A stretch of 64,000 bases of DNA, taken from positions 1,054,001-1,118,000 of the forward strand of contig NZ_CP034363.1 in the NCBI RefSeq assembly GCF_007981265.1, written 5' to 3'. The position numbers and the translations under genes were made by a program. The notes beneath the pieces were generated by a model, which worked only from the letters and a program-made list of their open reading frames with translations, searched no databases and had not been told where the DNA came from. Shown here piece after piece: positions 9,585-17,438 of the stretch. Numbering within the stretch: the first letter of the stretch is position 1; every line of letters starts with the position of its first letter. The DNA comes from Pantoea sp. CCBC3-3-1. Its GTDB lineage: Bacteria; Pseudomonadota; Gammaproteobacteria; Enterobacterales; Enterobacteriaceae.

Positions 9585-9614
9585 TTTATGAAACATTTGT
9601 CTAAGTGCTATAAT
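9585..9614 (+). promoter_or_regulatory. Promoter of the small-protein pair
   Basis: A perfect TATAAT at 9609-9614 preceded by TGC forms an extended -10. A weak -35 (TTTATG) sits 18 bases upstream. It would start transcription about 25 bases before the first small gene. Confidence 0.6.
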
Positions 9615-9646
9615 TTGCGGCGGATCTGTTTTGATAAGGAGAGTCA

Positions 9647-9754
9647 ATGGAGATGAGCATGTCCTCAAGAAGGAAAGTCTGGATGACAATGGTGACAGCG
9701 AGCGCCGCTGTTTGGATATGTTTCGCCGCGGTTGTAGCGGGAGGAATGAGCTGA
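9647..9754 (+). CDS. Small single-span membrane protein, 35 residues (YmiA-like)
   Basis: A 35-residue ORF with AAGGAG (9636-9641) five bases before its ATG. A basic N-terminus (SSRRK) precedes one hydrophobic helix of about 20 residues (VWMTMVTASAAVWICFAAVV), so it should insert in the inner membrane with the N-terminus inside. The RRKVW-hydrophobic pattern recalls the E. coli YmiA small membrane protein, which is a tentative match. Its stop overlaps the start of the next gene (ATGA), a sign of coupling. It is preceded by a clear extended -10 promoter. Function unknown. Confidence 0.7.
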   Translation: MEMSMSSRRKVWMTMVTASAAVWICFAAVVAGGMS

Positions 9755-9903
9755 TGAACAGCTTTGAAGAAGGTGTAATCAATACAAAGGCTGTGGAAGA
9801 ACAACCGTATTTAAAAGGTTGGGTACTGAGTGAAGCACAGCGCAATTTTCTGGAATCTTTTCTGAAAGAAGAAGATGAAACCTCAGTAAAAGAGCAACAT
9901 TAA
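9754..9903 (+). CDS. Small soluble protein, 49 residues, coupled to the membrane protein
   Basis: A 49-residue acidic protein with no membrane segment, starting at the ATG at 9754 that overlaps the stop of the 35-residue gene by one base; GGAGG (9740-9744) serves as ribosome binding site. An in-frame upstream extension to 9631 exists but would run through the upstream gene in another frame. The middle contains YLKGWVLSEAQRNFLESFLKEE, suggesting a short helix pair. The overlap suggests a two-protein unit made in fixed ratio. I do not recognise the family beyond a possible YmiA/YciX-type pair. Confidence 0.65.
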   Translation: MNSFEEGVINTKAVEEQPYLKGWVLSEAQRNFLESFLKEEDETSVKEQH

Positions 9904-9931
9904 GCAGTCCGGCTCGCCGTTGCGGGCCGGT

Positions 9932-10957
9932 CTACCTGATAATTTGCCGACGGGTAAAAAAGCGGGTCATCAGAATGGCGAAAAGGGCAAACAGCCCGCC
10001 CGTTGCCGTTGCCTCTAACCGATGGGTGGCTACCTGCAATTGCGAAGCGCCGAGGCTTGAGATCATAAAGACCACCATTAGCGTGACAAAAAAGGTGAAA
10101 ACAAAATAAGACTTTGAGATCAAAGAGTAGGAAAAGCTAAACGCGATGTAGCCAAATAATATGAATCCCCCCACCAAAAACAGCGGGCTGTGGCAAAGGT
10201 CGATTAGCATTGCTGCCAGAATACTGCCTGTTAAGGTTCCCAACACCCTTGCCTGAACGCGAGAAATCGAATCGCGATAATTATTACGCAGGCAAATCAG
10301 CAACGTCATGCCCGCCCAATAACCATTCTGCACGTGCAATATTTCCACCGTGCTTAACGCCAGGCACATGGTTAACACCCCGTAAAAGATTGACCATTGC
10401 AGATGTATTTTGTGTTTGTATTTACCCATGGTGATGCGCAGAAACCGTAACCAGGCATGAGGCTTAAAATCCTTCAGCTGGAAAGGGTAGCGTCGAAAAA
10501 CCAGATAGAGAAAGCACATTTGCACTAAACCGCCACTGCCGGTGAGCGCAGCACGCGCGGCAGCATGTTCAACGGTGCCGGCAAAATAACCAGAAACCAG
10601 GTAAGCGATTGACCATTGCAATAACATCCACCAGGCGCTGGCATCAACATTCGTCATCATCACGTACACGCCCGCGTAAACCATTGCGCCTGCAATATAG
10701 AGCGGAACACTATTCCCCGTCAGGCAGCCAATCCAGGAAGAGAAAGCGATGCCCAACGTGGTGGTGATCAGCAGTGAAAACGATGAGCCGCCCCAGGTTT
10801 TGTTCGCACCAAAAGCCAGCGTCAATGCGCCGCTGGCCGCAATGCTGGCGGCGGCAACGTGGTTAAACGTAAAACCCGCCAGATAGATGGCGGCAATGGC
10901 TGGCAGGCAACATAGCCCTAACAGTAAATCGTGTTGCAGTGTGGAAGTAAGGCGCAT
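9932..10957 (-). CDS. FUSC-family inner membrane protein
   Basis: A 341-residue membrane protein (start at the ATG at 10957; an ATG at 11014 would add 19 residues with a poor initiation context, whereas AGGAG lies 12 bases before 10957). About ten hydrophobic segments in two blocks, separated by a cytoplasmic KDFKPHAWLRFLR stretch, and the second-block WAGMTLLICLRNNYRDSISRVQARVLGTLTGS signature typical of FUSC/aromatic acid exporter family members (YccS, YhfK, AaeB). It lacks the long cytoplasmic domain of YccS. Substrate unknown. It is divergent from the fluoride riboswitch-crcB unit. Confidence 0.7.
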   Translation of the reverse strand: MRLTSTLQHDLLLGLCCLPAIAAIYLAGFTFNHVAAASIAASGALTLAFGANKTWGGSSFSLLITTTLGIAFSSWIGCLTGNSVPLYIAGAMVYAGVYVMMTNVDASAWWMLLQWSIAYLVSGYFAGTVEHAAARAALTGSGGLVQMCFLYLVFRRYPFQLKDFKPHAWLRFLRITMGKYKHKIHLQWSIFYGVLTMCLALSTVEILHVQNGYWAGMTLLICLRNNYRDSISRVQARVLGTLTGSILAAMLIDLCHSPLFLVGGFILFGYIAFSFSYSLISKSYFVFTFFVTLMVVFMISSLGASQLQVATHRLEATATGGLFALFAILMTRFFTRRQIIR

Positions 10958-11041
10958 TTGCTGACAGCATCTCCTGAATGTTGTCGGTAGAATAAAAAAA
11001 CGTGACGCTTGCAAAAGCCACTTTCAATGATTAGGCTTTGC

Positions 11042-11110
11042 CCGCAAAGGTGATGGTGTTCCACCTTACCTAACCGCTCCGTAAGTCTGGCGCTGATGAC
11101 ACCTGATACA
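11042..11110 (+). ncRNA. Fluoride riboswitch (crcB motif)
   Basis: The segment contains the conserved elements of the crcB RNA motif in order: GGTGATGG followed by TGTTCC, a short CCACC pairing arm, AACCGC, a variable hairpin, and CTGATGACACCT pairing back to the GGTG start. This matches the fluoride aptamer upstream of E. coli crcB in layout. It sits about 85 bases before crcB on the same strand. Binding of fluoride should turn on expression of the exporter. Confidence 0.85.
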
Positions 11111-11195
11111 GCCATCTTTTTCACCAAACAGGGTGGCCGCCCGTCAGGATGCCAGCATCCCTGTACTGCCTGCCTCGTTTAAACCAGAGGACTCT

Positions 11196-11573
11196 ATGAA
11201 AGCACTGTTCGCCGTCATCGTTGGCGGTTCCGCTGGCTGCGTTATTCGCTGGCTGCTGGCCGTTCGCCTTAACGCACTTTTCCCCAATCTGCCGCCCGGC
11301 ACCCTGATTGTGAATCTGGTTGGCGGCTTTATTATTGGTGCGGCGATGGGCTGGTTTTTACGCAACCCGCAGCTCGATCCTGCATGGAAACTGTTAATCA
11401 CCACGGGCTTATGCGGTGGGATGACAACCTTCTCGACCTTTTCACTGGAGATCGTAACGCTGCTCCAGGCCGGGAACTACTTTTGGGCCATGGTTTCCGT
11501 CTTTACCCACGTTATCGGCTCACTGTTAATGACGTTTTTGGGCTTCTGGCTGATGACGCTGATTGCCGGATAA
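11196..11573 (+). CDS. crcB: Fluoride channel CrcB/Fluc
   Basis: A 125-residue protein with four hydrophobic segments, matching the Fluc family length. Hallmarks present: GGSAGCVIRW near the N-terminus, PPGTLIVNLVGGFIIG with the conserved Asn, and GLCGGMTTFSTFSLE with the GGxTTFSTF motif that lines the pore and binds sodium. The ATG at 11196 follows AGAGG; the longer frame from 11133 runs into the leader. It works as an antiparallel dimer in the inner membrane to let fluoride out. The upstream riboswitch supports the identity. Confidence 0.95.
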   Translation: MKALFAVIVGGSAGCVIRWLLAVRLNALFPNLPPGTLIVNLVGGFIIGAAMGWFLRNPQLDPAWKLLITTGLCGGMTTFSTFSLEIVTLLQAGNYFWAMVSVFTHVIGSLLMTFLGFWLMTLIAG

Positions 11574-11614
11574 CTGCCGCTGCATGAGCGTGATATTTTG
11601 TCTGGCTCAGGCGA

Positions 11615-12400
11615 TCACGCATTACCGACATAAACATTCGGTTCATCTGACTCCAGCGCCAGCGCGCTCGCACTGGCCGCATCAAACAGCGACAGGCTTT
11701 CAATCTGATCCAGTAAAATCACCTTGCGAAATGCCATGGCGGATTTCGGTTCTGAATCCAGCGTAATATTATGCTCGGCGTACCATTTGCTGTAATTATG
11801 CTCGATGCACAGGTTTAGCGTCTCGCCGTCACGGTAGCCGCTGAGCATAGGAATCAGGACGATATTGGATGTTGAGGTATTCTCGTACGCGGCAGTGTGG
11901 ATCATTCCAATATAAATGCGGCGGGATTTTAACGTTACCCACGCCAGCTCGCCTTCTTCCATACACTGAAACAGCAAGCCTTCTACGCCGTTCGCGCGGG
12001 AAAGTTTTTTGTAGAGTCTTTTACGTCCGCTGCTGTTCAGGCGGGCGCTGCCAGACCAGCTGGAGCGATAAATACAGAAGGCGACGGCAAACGTCAGCAT
12101 GACGACAACGGGCGCCTGGATGCCGAGAAAGCTCCAGTTCATAAACTCCATTTGCCAGTCGTGATGATGACCGCCAGCGAGCTGTGGCAAAGCGTTAAGC
12201 AGGGAAGAGAGCCCAAACAGAACCAGCCAGATCAATCCTGTGGCAATGACGCCCTGTAAAACGAAGATACAGCCATAGAGCGCGACAAGAAAATAGACGT
12301 CCCAGCCAAATGAACGTTTGATTTTAAAACGGGTGGAGAGGTCACGGCTGGTGTACCAGTAACCGCAGACCATTAACACCATAAATATCGCGGTACCCAT
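11615..12400 (-). CDS. Unknown inner membrane protein with cytoplasmic C-terminal domain
   Basis: A 261-residue protein with hydrophobic segments near residues 1-15, 35-65 and 90-112, then a soluble domain of about 145 residues that begins with a basic stretch (SGRKRLYKK). The soluble part includes LAWVTLKSRRIYIGMIH and VILLDQIESLSLF, a pattern reminiscent of small beta-rich domains, but I do not recognise a family. It begins one base after the stop of the 65-residue gene, so the two form an operon. Function cannot be inferred. Confidence 0.65.
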   Translation of the reverse strand: MGTAIFMVLMVCGYWYTSRDLSTRFKIKRSFGWDVYFLVALYGCIFVLQGVIATGLIWLVLFGLSSLLNALPQLAGGHHHDWQMEFMNWSFLGIQAPVVVMLTFAVAFCIYRSSWSGSARLNSSGRKRLYKKLSRANGVEGLLFQCMEEGELAWVTLKSRRIYIGMIHTAAYENTSTSNIVLIPMLSGYRDGETLNLCIEHNYSKWYAEHNITLDSEPKSAMAFRKVILLDQIESLSLFDAASASALALESDEPNVYVGNA

Positions 12401-12401
12401 C

Positions 12402-12599
12402 TTAAGCCCTCTTTAGCGTATGGACGTGACGGGAGAAATCTTCGCGAACTTCATCGCTGGCGATATTGACCGTAGCGATGCCATCTTCATCAATAATGAT
12501 GCGTTCGCCTTCTTCGATGGTTTCTTCAAAATTGCGCTGGCTCATTAACTGCAACAGCGATTCAGGACTGGAAAAAAGAGAAAACAAAAATTTTAACAC
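12402..12599 (-). CDS. Small acidic protein, 65 residues, operon partner of the membrane protein
   Basis: A GTG start at 12599 is preferred because AAGGAG lies six bases upstream; a longer frame from TTG at 12614 would include that ribosome binding site. The N-terminus is hydrophobic (VLKFLFSLFSS) and the rest is acidic with ETIEEGERIIIDEDGIATVNI, likely a beta hairpin. Only one base separates it from the next gene, suggesting coupled translation. Family not recognised. Confidence 0.65.
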   Translation of the reverse strand: MLKFLFSLFSSPESLLQLMSQRNFEETIEEGERIIIDEDGIATVNIASDEVREDFSRHVHTLKRA

Positions 12600-12704
12600 G
12601 TCGATCTCCTTCAATTGCCAGTGGTAAGCCTGGCAGCTCGTTTCCTTTTGTTCTATGAGACGATGATTAAAGCGGGGAAAATCGCCATCCGTGGCAATCG
12701 ATTA

Positions 12705-14159
12705 TCAGCTGCCGGTCTGCGGCGCTGGATCGTCCTGTAAATGTTTTTTGAAGTGCTTCTCAATCTGCTCCAGCGTCTTGCCCTGCGTCTCCGGTGCAAA
12801 CAGAATCGCGAAGATACCACCGGCAACACCGATGGCGGCAAAACCGAAGAAGGTCATGGTCAGGCCGAAATGCTCCAGTAATATCGGGAACATAAAGGCG
12901 ATCGAGAAGTTGGTCATTTGCATGGCAAACACCGAAATCCCGTTGGCCATGCCGCGAATACGCATTGGGAACATCTCGGACAGCAGCAGCCAGGTGACAG
13001 GAGAAAGCGCGCCCTGCTGGAAGCAGAGGAACACCAACATGCCGGCCAACACCAGATAGCTGCGTAATACGTCAGGATGGCCATCAACGGTTTCCGGCAT
13101 CAGCCAGGTCAGCAGCCCAATCGCCAACAGCGTACAGGTGCAGCCAATTTGCCCGGTCAGCAGCAGAGGACGACGGCCAAAACGGCTGAGCAACATAATC
13201 CCCACGAAGGTCATAATCACCGAGATCACGCCGTTAGCAATGGTGGCCAGCAGGGAAGCGTTGGTGCCAAGGCCCGTTGCCTGCAACATTGTCGGTGCAT
13301 AAAACATAATGGTGTTCACACCGGAAAGCTGTTGCAGCATGGCAATGCCGATACCGAGAGCAACCAGACGTTTCATCCAGGTAGAGATGGTTTTCTTACG
13401 GCGAGCATTTTTCTCGCTTTTAGAAGACATGGATTTACGAATTTCACTCAGTTCTTTTTCCACCATTCGGGAGTGGCGGGTACGTTCCAGCACGTCACGA
13501 GCATCACTGTAACGGCCATGCATCGCGTACCAGCGCGGCGTATCCGGCAGGAACAGCATGCCGACCCACAGGATCACCGCCGGGACACAGGCCACGCCCA
13601 GCATCCAGCGCCACGTTGCTTCACCACCCCAGACCTCATTGATTGCGGCGTTGCTGGTGTAAGCAATCAGCTGGCCAGAAACAATCATCAACTCCTGTAG
13701 GGTAACAAACTGCCAGCGGCGATTCGCAGGAACGATTTCGGCAATATAGATAGGAACGATAGCTGCCGCACCGCCAACAGCCAGGCCAAGAATAAAGCGG
13801 AACGAGATCATCATTTCCACATTTGGCGCCGTAGCACAGCCAATCGAGCCAACCATAAAGATCAGCGCCATCACCAGAATGATTTTTTTACGGCCAAAGC
13901 GATCGGCCACACGACCCGCAAAAATAGCGCCGATCGCCGAGCCAAGAATCAGAAAGCTGGTTACCATGCCGGTAGTCAGTGAGGTCAGATGAAGATCGTG
14001 CTTCATAAACAGTAAGGCGCCGGCAATCACGCCGGTATCATAGCCAAACAGCAGGCCTCCAAGTGTCGCAATAAAGGCAATTACTTTTACCAGCGGTTCG
14101 GTCGAGGTCGGCGCCTTTGCCGACGCGGCCTTTGTCCCGCTGCTTGATGTCTCAGTCAC
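12705..14159 (-). CDS. Sugar porter family transporter (MFS), inositol/xylose-type
   Basis: A 484-residue 12-segment sugar porter. Visible motifs are GGLLFGYDTGVIAGAL in segment 1, DRFGRKK loop 2-3, QQLSGVNTIMFYAP in segment 7, FGRRPLLL loop 8-9 and PETQGKTLEQIE at the end. Compared with AraE in this window it is a different branch, closer to the IolT/CsbC-type proton symporters by its segment-1 and C-terminal wording; the substrate is not decided. A near-ideal CRP site 40 bases upstream predicts catabolite control. It stands alone, with no sugar-degrading enzyme nearby. Confidence 0.85.
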   Translation of the reverse strand: MTETSSSGTKAASAKAPTSTEPLVKVIAFIATLGGLLFGYDTGVIAGALLFMKHDLHLTSLTTGMVTSFLILGSAIGAIFAGRVADRFGRKKIILVMALIFMVGSIGCATAPNVEMMISFRFILGLAVGGAAAIVPIYIAEIVPANRRWQFVTLQELMIVSGQLIAYTSNAAINEVWGGEATWRWMLGVACVPAVILWVGMLFLPDTPRWYAMHGRYSDARDVLERTRHSRMVEKELSEIRKSMSSKSEKNARRKKTISTWMKRLVALGIGIAMLQQLSGVNTIMFYAPTMLQATGLGTNASLLATIANGVISVIMTFVGIMLLSRFGRRPLLLTGQIGCTCTLLAIGLLTWLMPETVDGHPDVLRSYLVLAGMLVFLCFQQGALSPVTWLLLSEMFPMRIRGMANGISVFAMQMTNFSIAFMFPILLEHFGLTMTFFGFAAIGVAGGIFAILFAPETQGKTLEQIEKHFKKHLQDDPAPQTGS

Positions 14160-14196
14160 AAGTTACTCCCTGTTAAAACGTTATTATTGTGGTTGT

Positions 14197-14216
14197 GATG
14201 TGATGCAGATCACATG
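14197..14216 (-). promoter_or_regulatory. CRP binding site upstream of the sugar porter
   Basis: TGTGA-TGCAGA-TCACA (14199-14214), flanked by A and T, matches the CRP consensus at all ten core positions. It lies 40 bases before the sugar porter start codon. Confidence 0.8.
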
Positions 14217-14303
14217 ACTATAAATTTAATCTACCCGAGCGATTTTGGTAGGAAAATGACAAAATTTAATTTCAGGCTGGCGAGGCAACAAGCGGGATGA
14301 GCG

Positions 14304-14335
14304 CAAAAAATAATGCCGGAACGGGTTCCGGCATT
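14304..14335 (-). terminator. Rho-independent terminator of the 14.4 kb gene
   Basis: A 9-base perfect stem (AATGCCGGA 14312-14320 with TCCGGCATT 14327-14335) followed on the minus strand by a U-rich run (14304-14311). It terminates the gene at 14394-14717. Confidence 0.8.
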
Positions 14336-14393
14336 GGTCTGATTTTTTGAGCGACAGGGAGACTGAAGGAACCTGTCCCGCTTTTTACTCACG

Positions 14394-14717
14394 CTATACA
14401 GAAGAACGTGTCGAAGAGGCCCGGCATAGCCGTTTGGCCAGATGAGACATATTTTCCTGTGCCACCAGCGGGTTATCGGCTGTCATCTGATTGTATTCCT
14501 CCAGCCAGTGTCGATATTGTTCGGCGATCTGCTCAGGATTTTCATCGTTTCGGGTTGTACAAATAAACAGCTGCGCGGAAAGGCGAGCCCGATCCTGTAG
14601 GTAAATTTCGTACTTTTTATTCCATGCAGGCGTACCGGGGTATTCCCGAATAATCACCTCGCTGAAGTGCAGATGCGGCCAACGCTTCAGTCGTTCAGTA
14701 AAATATTTTTTATCCAT
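14394..14717 (-). CDS. Hypothetical protein, 107 residues
   Basis: A soluble 107-residue protein rich in aromatic and charged residues, with the central WNKKYEIYLQDRARLSAQLFICTTRNDENPEQIAEQYRHWLEEYNQ segment that looks helical. A GGAG lies about ten bases before the ATG. It has its own terminator and is transcribed divergently from the IraP-like gene. No family was recognised and no membrane segment or signal peptide is seen. Confidence 0.6.
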   Translation of the reverse strand: MDKKYFTERLKRWPHLHFSEVIIREYPGTPAWNKKYEIYLQDRARLSAQLFICTTRNDENPEQIAEQYRHWLEEYNQMTADNPLVAQENMSHLAKRLCRASSTRSSV

Positions 14718-15011
14718 GACGGATTAGCTCTCCGTTTTTTTAGTGGTTTCACCTGGTTTTAAAACATGCTGCGTCAGTCTGCGTAAGCACTGAGAAAGTA
14801 AAGTTAGTTGAAATTACCCGCTTCGCCAGCCGAACGCTTTTTTTCAGATTAATAGCCAATAATCCCGACTATCTGTAAATTTTAACTTAATGAAAATTAA
14901 CGATTAATACCTAAACGGCATTGAGGCAATGAAGCGGCTTTTTCGCATTTTTTGTTTACTCGCTGTCGGACCTAAGGTAATTTCAGAAGCACTACACGCC
15001 GGGGAGTAACC

Positions 15012-15308
15012 ATGAAGCAATTAGTAATCGATATTTTAATGAAAATCGCTAAGGTTGAAGTCGATGCGAAGGAACTGACCGCACAGGTGGAAGCTCAGTC
15101 TTTGCTCATCGCGGCGCTGCTGCTGACGGCAGGAAAAGAGGGCGCGTCCACTATCTCGGAAAATATTCAAAATGCCGTACTTGCGGCCACCTCTTCCGGG
15201 CAACAATTTTTGCAAACGGATGTCGATCTGTTGCTGACCCACATTAACCGTCTGCTGGCCGTCACTCGCTACATTGATGAGAAGAAAAACGTCGAAGAGC
15301 CTAACTAA
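15012..15308 (+). CDS. IraP-like anti-adaptor protein (paralogue of iraP in this window)
   Basis: A 98-residue protein whose first 40 residues align with IraP at 41149: MKxL...ILM..AKx[11 protein letters not shown]. The KEL-x-AQVEA coiled-coil block is shared, followed by a central helix and a C-terminal helix ([11 protein letters not shown]) matching the IraP YIQRLL end. IraP of E. coli binds RssB and blocks delivery of RpoS to ClpXP, so this copy may stabilise RpoS under another stress. GGGGAG (15000-15005) is the ribosome binding site. It precedes the DUF1348 gene by 14 bases and may share its transcript. Confidence 0.65.
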   Translation: MKQLVIDILMKIAKVEVDAKELTAQVEAQSLLIAALLLTAGKEGASTISENIQNAVLAATSSGQQFLQTDVDLLLTHINRLLAVTRYIDEKKNVEEPN

Positions 15309-15322
15309 TCTGGGGGAAAATT

Positions 15323-15799
15323 ATGTCTCAGACTCTACATCGTCCGCCGTTGCCGCCTTTTACCCATGAAACCGCGAAGGAAAAGGTTCGTCTGGCAGAA
15401 GATGGCTGGAACAGCCGCGATCCGCACAACGTGGCGCAGGCCTATACCACCGATACTCGCTGGCGTAACCGGATTGAGTTTGTCTCTAACCGACAGGAAG
15501 CTGAAGCGTTTCTCAGCCGTAAATGGCAAAAGGAGCTGGACTACCGGCTAATCAAAGAGCTTTGGGCGGTGGACGGGCGGCGTATCGCCGTGCGTTATGC
15601 CTATGAATGGCATGATGAGGCCGGAAACTGGTATCGCTCATACGGTAACGAAAACTGGGAATTCGATGATAACGGACTGATGGCGCATCGCTACGCCTGC
15701 ATTAACGATCTGCCGATTCAGGCATCCGAGCGTAAATTCCACTGGCCCCTCGGCCGCCGCCCGGACGATCATCCGGGGCTTAGCGAGCTGGGCTTGTAG
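15323..15799 (+). CDS. NTF2-like DUF1348 family protein
   Basis: A 158-residue cytoplasmic protein of the nuclear-transport-factor-2 fold. Typical DUF1348 wording is present: [10 protein letters not shown] near residue 27, TRWRNR, [38 protein letters not shown] and the C-terminal [15 protein letters not shown]. Function of the family is not established. It lies 14 bases after the IraP-like gene with GGGGG upstream, so it is likely co-transcribed with it, and it converges on another NTF2-like gene. Confidence 0.8.
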   Translation: MSQTLHRPPLPPFTHETAKEKVRLAEDGWNSRDPHNVAQAYTTDTRWRNRIEFVSNRQEAEAFLSRKWQKELDYRLIKELWAVDGRRIAVRYAYEWHDEAGNWYRSYGNENWEFDDNGLMAHRYACINDLPIQASERKFHWPLGRRPDDHPGLSELGL

Positions 15800-15805
15800 C
15801 CCGCC

Positions 15806-16141
15806 TCAGGCGAAATAAAACCACGCAGTTTGTATCAGCCCGTCCGCTATCTCAAACACCGCAATACTTTCTATGGGTTCAGCCTGTAACCCATAGATCA
15901 CCTCATGATCGAATACCTGATTGCCCAGTACGGTACGCGACAGCAGCTCCGCTCTCAGGTTTGCATTATTAAATCGATGATCGCGGTAAAACTCAGCCAG
16001 AGCCGTTTTTCCGGTGAGCGAAGGAGAATCTGCTGGCATCCGCCATGCAGTAAAGTTTTCCGAGAAACAGGCGATAAAGGCCGGCAGATCGTGGGCGTTA
16101 TAGGCGGCGAACTGCTTTTCGACAGGAAGCGTTACTGACAT
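15806..16141 (-). CDS. SnoaL/NTF2-like protein
   Basis: A 111-residue protein of the SnoaL-like branch of the NTF2 fold: EKQFAAYNAHDLPAFIACFSENFTAW at the start, LTGKTALAEFYRDHRF in the middle and a terminal IAVFEIADGLIQTAWFYFA strand pair. The ATG at 16141 is chosen because GGAG sits nine bases upstream; an ATG at 16168 is in frame but lacks a site. Substrate unknown. It is convergent with the DUF1348 gene, with a six-base gap, so two NTF2-fold genes face each other. Confidence 0.75.
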   Translation of the reverse strand: MSVTLPVEKQFAAYNAHDLPAFIACFSENFTAWRMPADSPSLTGKTALAEFYRDHRFNNANLRAELLSRTVLGNQVFDHEVIYGLQAEPIESIAVFEIADGLIQTAWFYFA

Positions 16142-16266
16142 CTTGATCTCCATTGAATTTATATTCATAAATAGTGAATATAAATTAATTTAACTTTGTC
16201 AGTAATAAAAGTAAAATTTAGGCTATGTGTACAAGGATGTAGAAGGTCGGGGATAAAATTTGCCCG

Positions 16267-16467
16267 TTAATTGACGTTGGTCGTTTCACTGCCATCATGT
16301 CGCCATACTTCGCCGCACATCAGCACGGCATTGGGACGACGCTGATGAATGCGATCCGCCATCTGTTGGCAGGCCGTTTGTGTTGGGAAAATATGTTCAG
16401 AAACGGGCAGGGCGTCACAGGCATCATGACCACATGCGCTGACCAGTAAAACGAATCCAATTAGCAT
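16267..16467 (-). CDS. Small putative lipoprotein
   Basis: A 66-residue protein with a very short hydrophobic N-terminus ending in VSAC (C12), which fits a lipobox though the signal is shorter than usual. Three further cysteines follow. AGGAG lies six bases before the ATG, supporting the start. I do not recognise a family. It may be an envelope lipoprotein or a short exported protein with a disulfide. Confidence 0.55.
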   Translation of the reverse strand: MLIGFVLLVSACGHDACDALPVSEHIFPTQTACQQMADRIHQRRPNAVLMCGEVWRHDGSETTNVN

Positions 16468-16580
16468 TGCCCACTCCTCTGACGCTCTGTATCAATACCC
16501 AGTATAGGTGATGAGCGAGGCGGCGGTGGTTTTGCTGTGTCTGTCGATGAAAGCCAGGCCGTTGCGTACGCATAAAAAAA

Positions 16581-16604
16581 TGGCCTTCCGTTAAGGGAAG
16601 GCCA
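16581..16604 (-). terminator. Terminator of the yjbE-like gene
   Basis: A 9-base perfect stem (TGGCCTTCC with GGAAGGCCA) followed on the minus strand by seven U bases, 19 bases after the stop of the yjbE-like gene. Confidence 0.85.
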
Positions 16605-16622
16605 TCAGGCAATCAACAGCGA

Positions 16623-16877
16623 TTATGGCGCGGTTGTTGAGGTTGTGGTCGTGGTTGTCGTGGTGCTGGTGGAGCCATCATCGCCACCGCCGCCGCCCAT
16701 GGTGGCTAAAGCGACGCCGAGCAATGCGGTAACGGCGCCTACGCCTACGGCATTAGAATCGCCGTCTGACATCGTTGTCGCTTCGCTCCCCGCAGCGGCC
16801 CCGGCAGCGGGGGCCGCCCAGGCGCTGCTGCTGCCGGCCATCATCAGGAACAGGACAAGTGCTGTGATCTTTTTCAT
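16623..16877 (-). CDS. yjbE: YjbE-like exported protein (exopolysaccharide locus type)
   Basis: An 84-residue precursor with a clear signal peptide (cleavage likely after AWA, about residue 21). The mature part is Ala/Gly rich (AAGSEATTMSDGDSNAVGVGAVTALLGVALATMGGGGG) and ends in a run of threonines, a layout I associate with YjbE, the first gene of the Rcs-regulated yjbEFGH exopolysaccharide operon in E. coli. Here it stands alone with its own terminator; yjbFGH do not follow. The low-complexity Thr run is encoded by near-identical codons and may vary in length between strains. Confidence 0.75.
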   Translation of the reverse strand: MKKITALVLFLMMAGSSSAWAAPAAGAAAGSEATTMSDGDSNAVGVGAVTALLGVALATMGGGGGDDGSTSTTTTTTTTSTTAP

Positions 16878-17438
16878 TATTATTTATCCTCGGGCAGTAA
16901 ACAGGTGTTGTTGCACAGAGCTTAATTTCAAAGCGGCGAGTTGAAAATAGCGTGAGAAGGGGGCTTTTCTCTGTTTTCCAGTGAGTAAATGGATAAACAG
17001 GTCCGCGAGTTAATAGAGTTTAACGGCATGTTTTATTTGGTTTTAATCTGATGAAAAATTTTAAATGGCAAGAAATATGAAGTCGACCTGTCAAAATGCA
17101 GAATTTTCTTAACGCCAGGGTAATAATGATTTAATTATTTAGCAGGTTGTCGTGGGCGTAAATAAGCGCCAGTTATAAGTGTATTTACAGCCGCATTTTA
17201 AGAATAAACGATGGTACTGATTGGCGAAATAAACGCCGGGTTTTCACTTAACCAAAATTTTTATAGCGGCCTTAAGTGTGTGTCAATGTGTACAGGCATG
17301 AACAGATATAAACAACGAGCCGGTTAACCCCTTTTCCTGATACGAATAGTCTTAGTTTTCCTTTCACCGGGAGGCTTTTAAGAACTCCCTGACCTATCTG
17401 TGGCCTGATAAGAATACATTTTCGCCAGAGGCCCAATT
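16878..17438. other. Long AT-rich intergenic region between yjbE-like and methyltransferase genes
   Basis: 561 bases holding the divergent promoters of the yjbE-like gene and the methyltransferase. It includes an RcsAB-box-like site at 17341-17354 and two similar short segments (GCGTAAATAAGCGCC and GCGAAATAAACGCC near 17155 and 17225). No coding region was found. Confidence 0.5.
17341..17354 (+). promoter_or_regulatory. RcsAB-box-like site
   Basis: TACGAATAGTCTTA matches the RcsAB consensus TRVGAAWAWTSYGR at 12 of 14 positions. It lies 85 bases upstream of the methyltransferase start and about 460 bases from the divergent yjbE-like gene; yjbE is Rcs-regulated in E. coli. Binding is inferred only from the match. 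Confidence 0.45.

Larger units (their letters stand above)
9339..9646. other. Intergenic region with GACGTC repeats
   Basis: This 308-base gap holds the hairpin at 9368-9392, a close pair of palindromic GACGTC hexamers (around 9507-9520) and the promoter of the small-protein pair. No further gene was seen. Confidence 0.5.

Noticed and set aside
14336-14390. Second hairpin (GACAGG/CCTGTC) near the 14.4 kb gene
   Set aside because: Short stem with a long loop; the adjacent hairpin at 14312-14335 is the better terminator.
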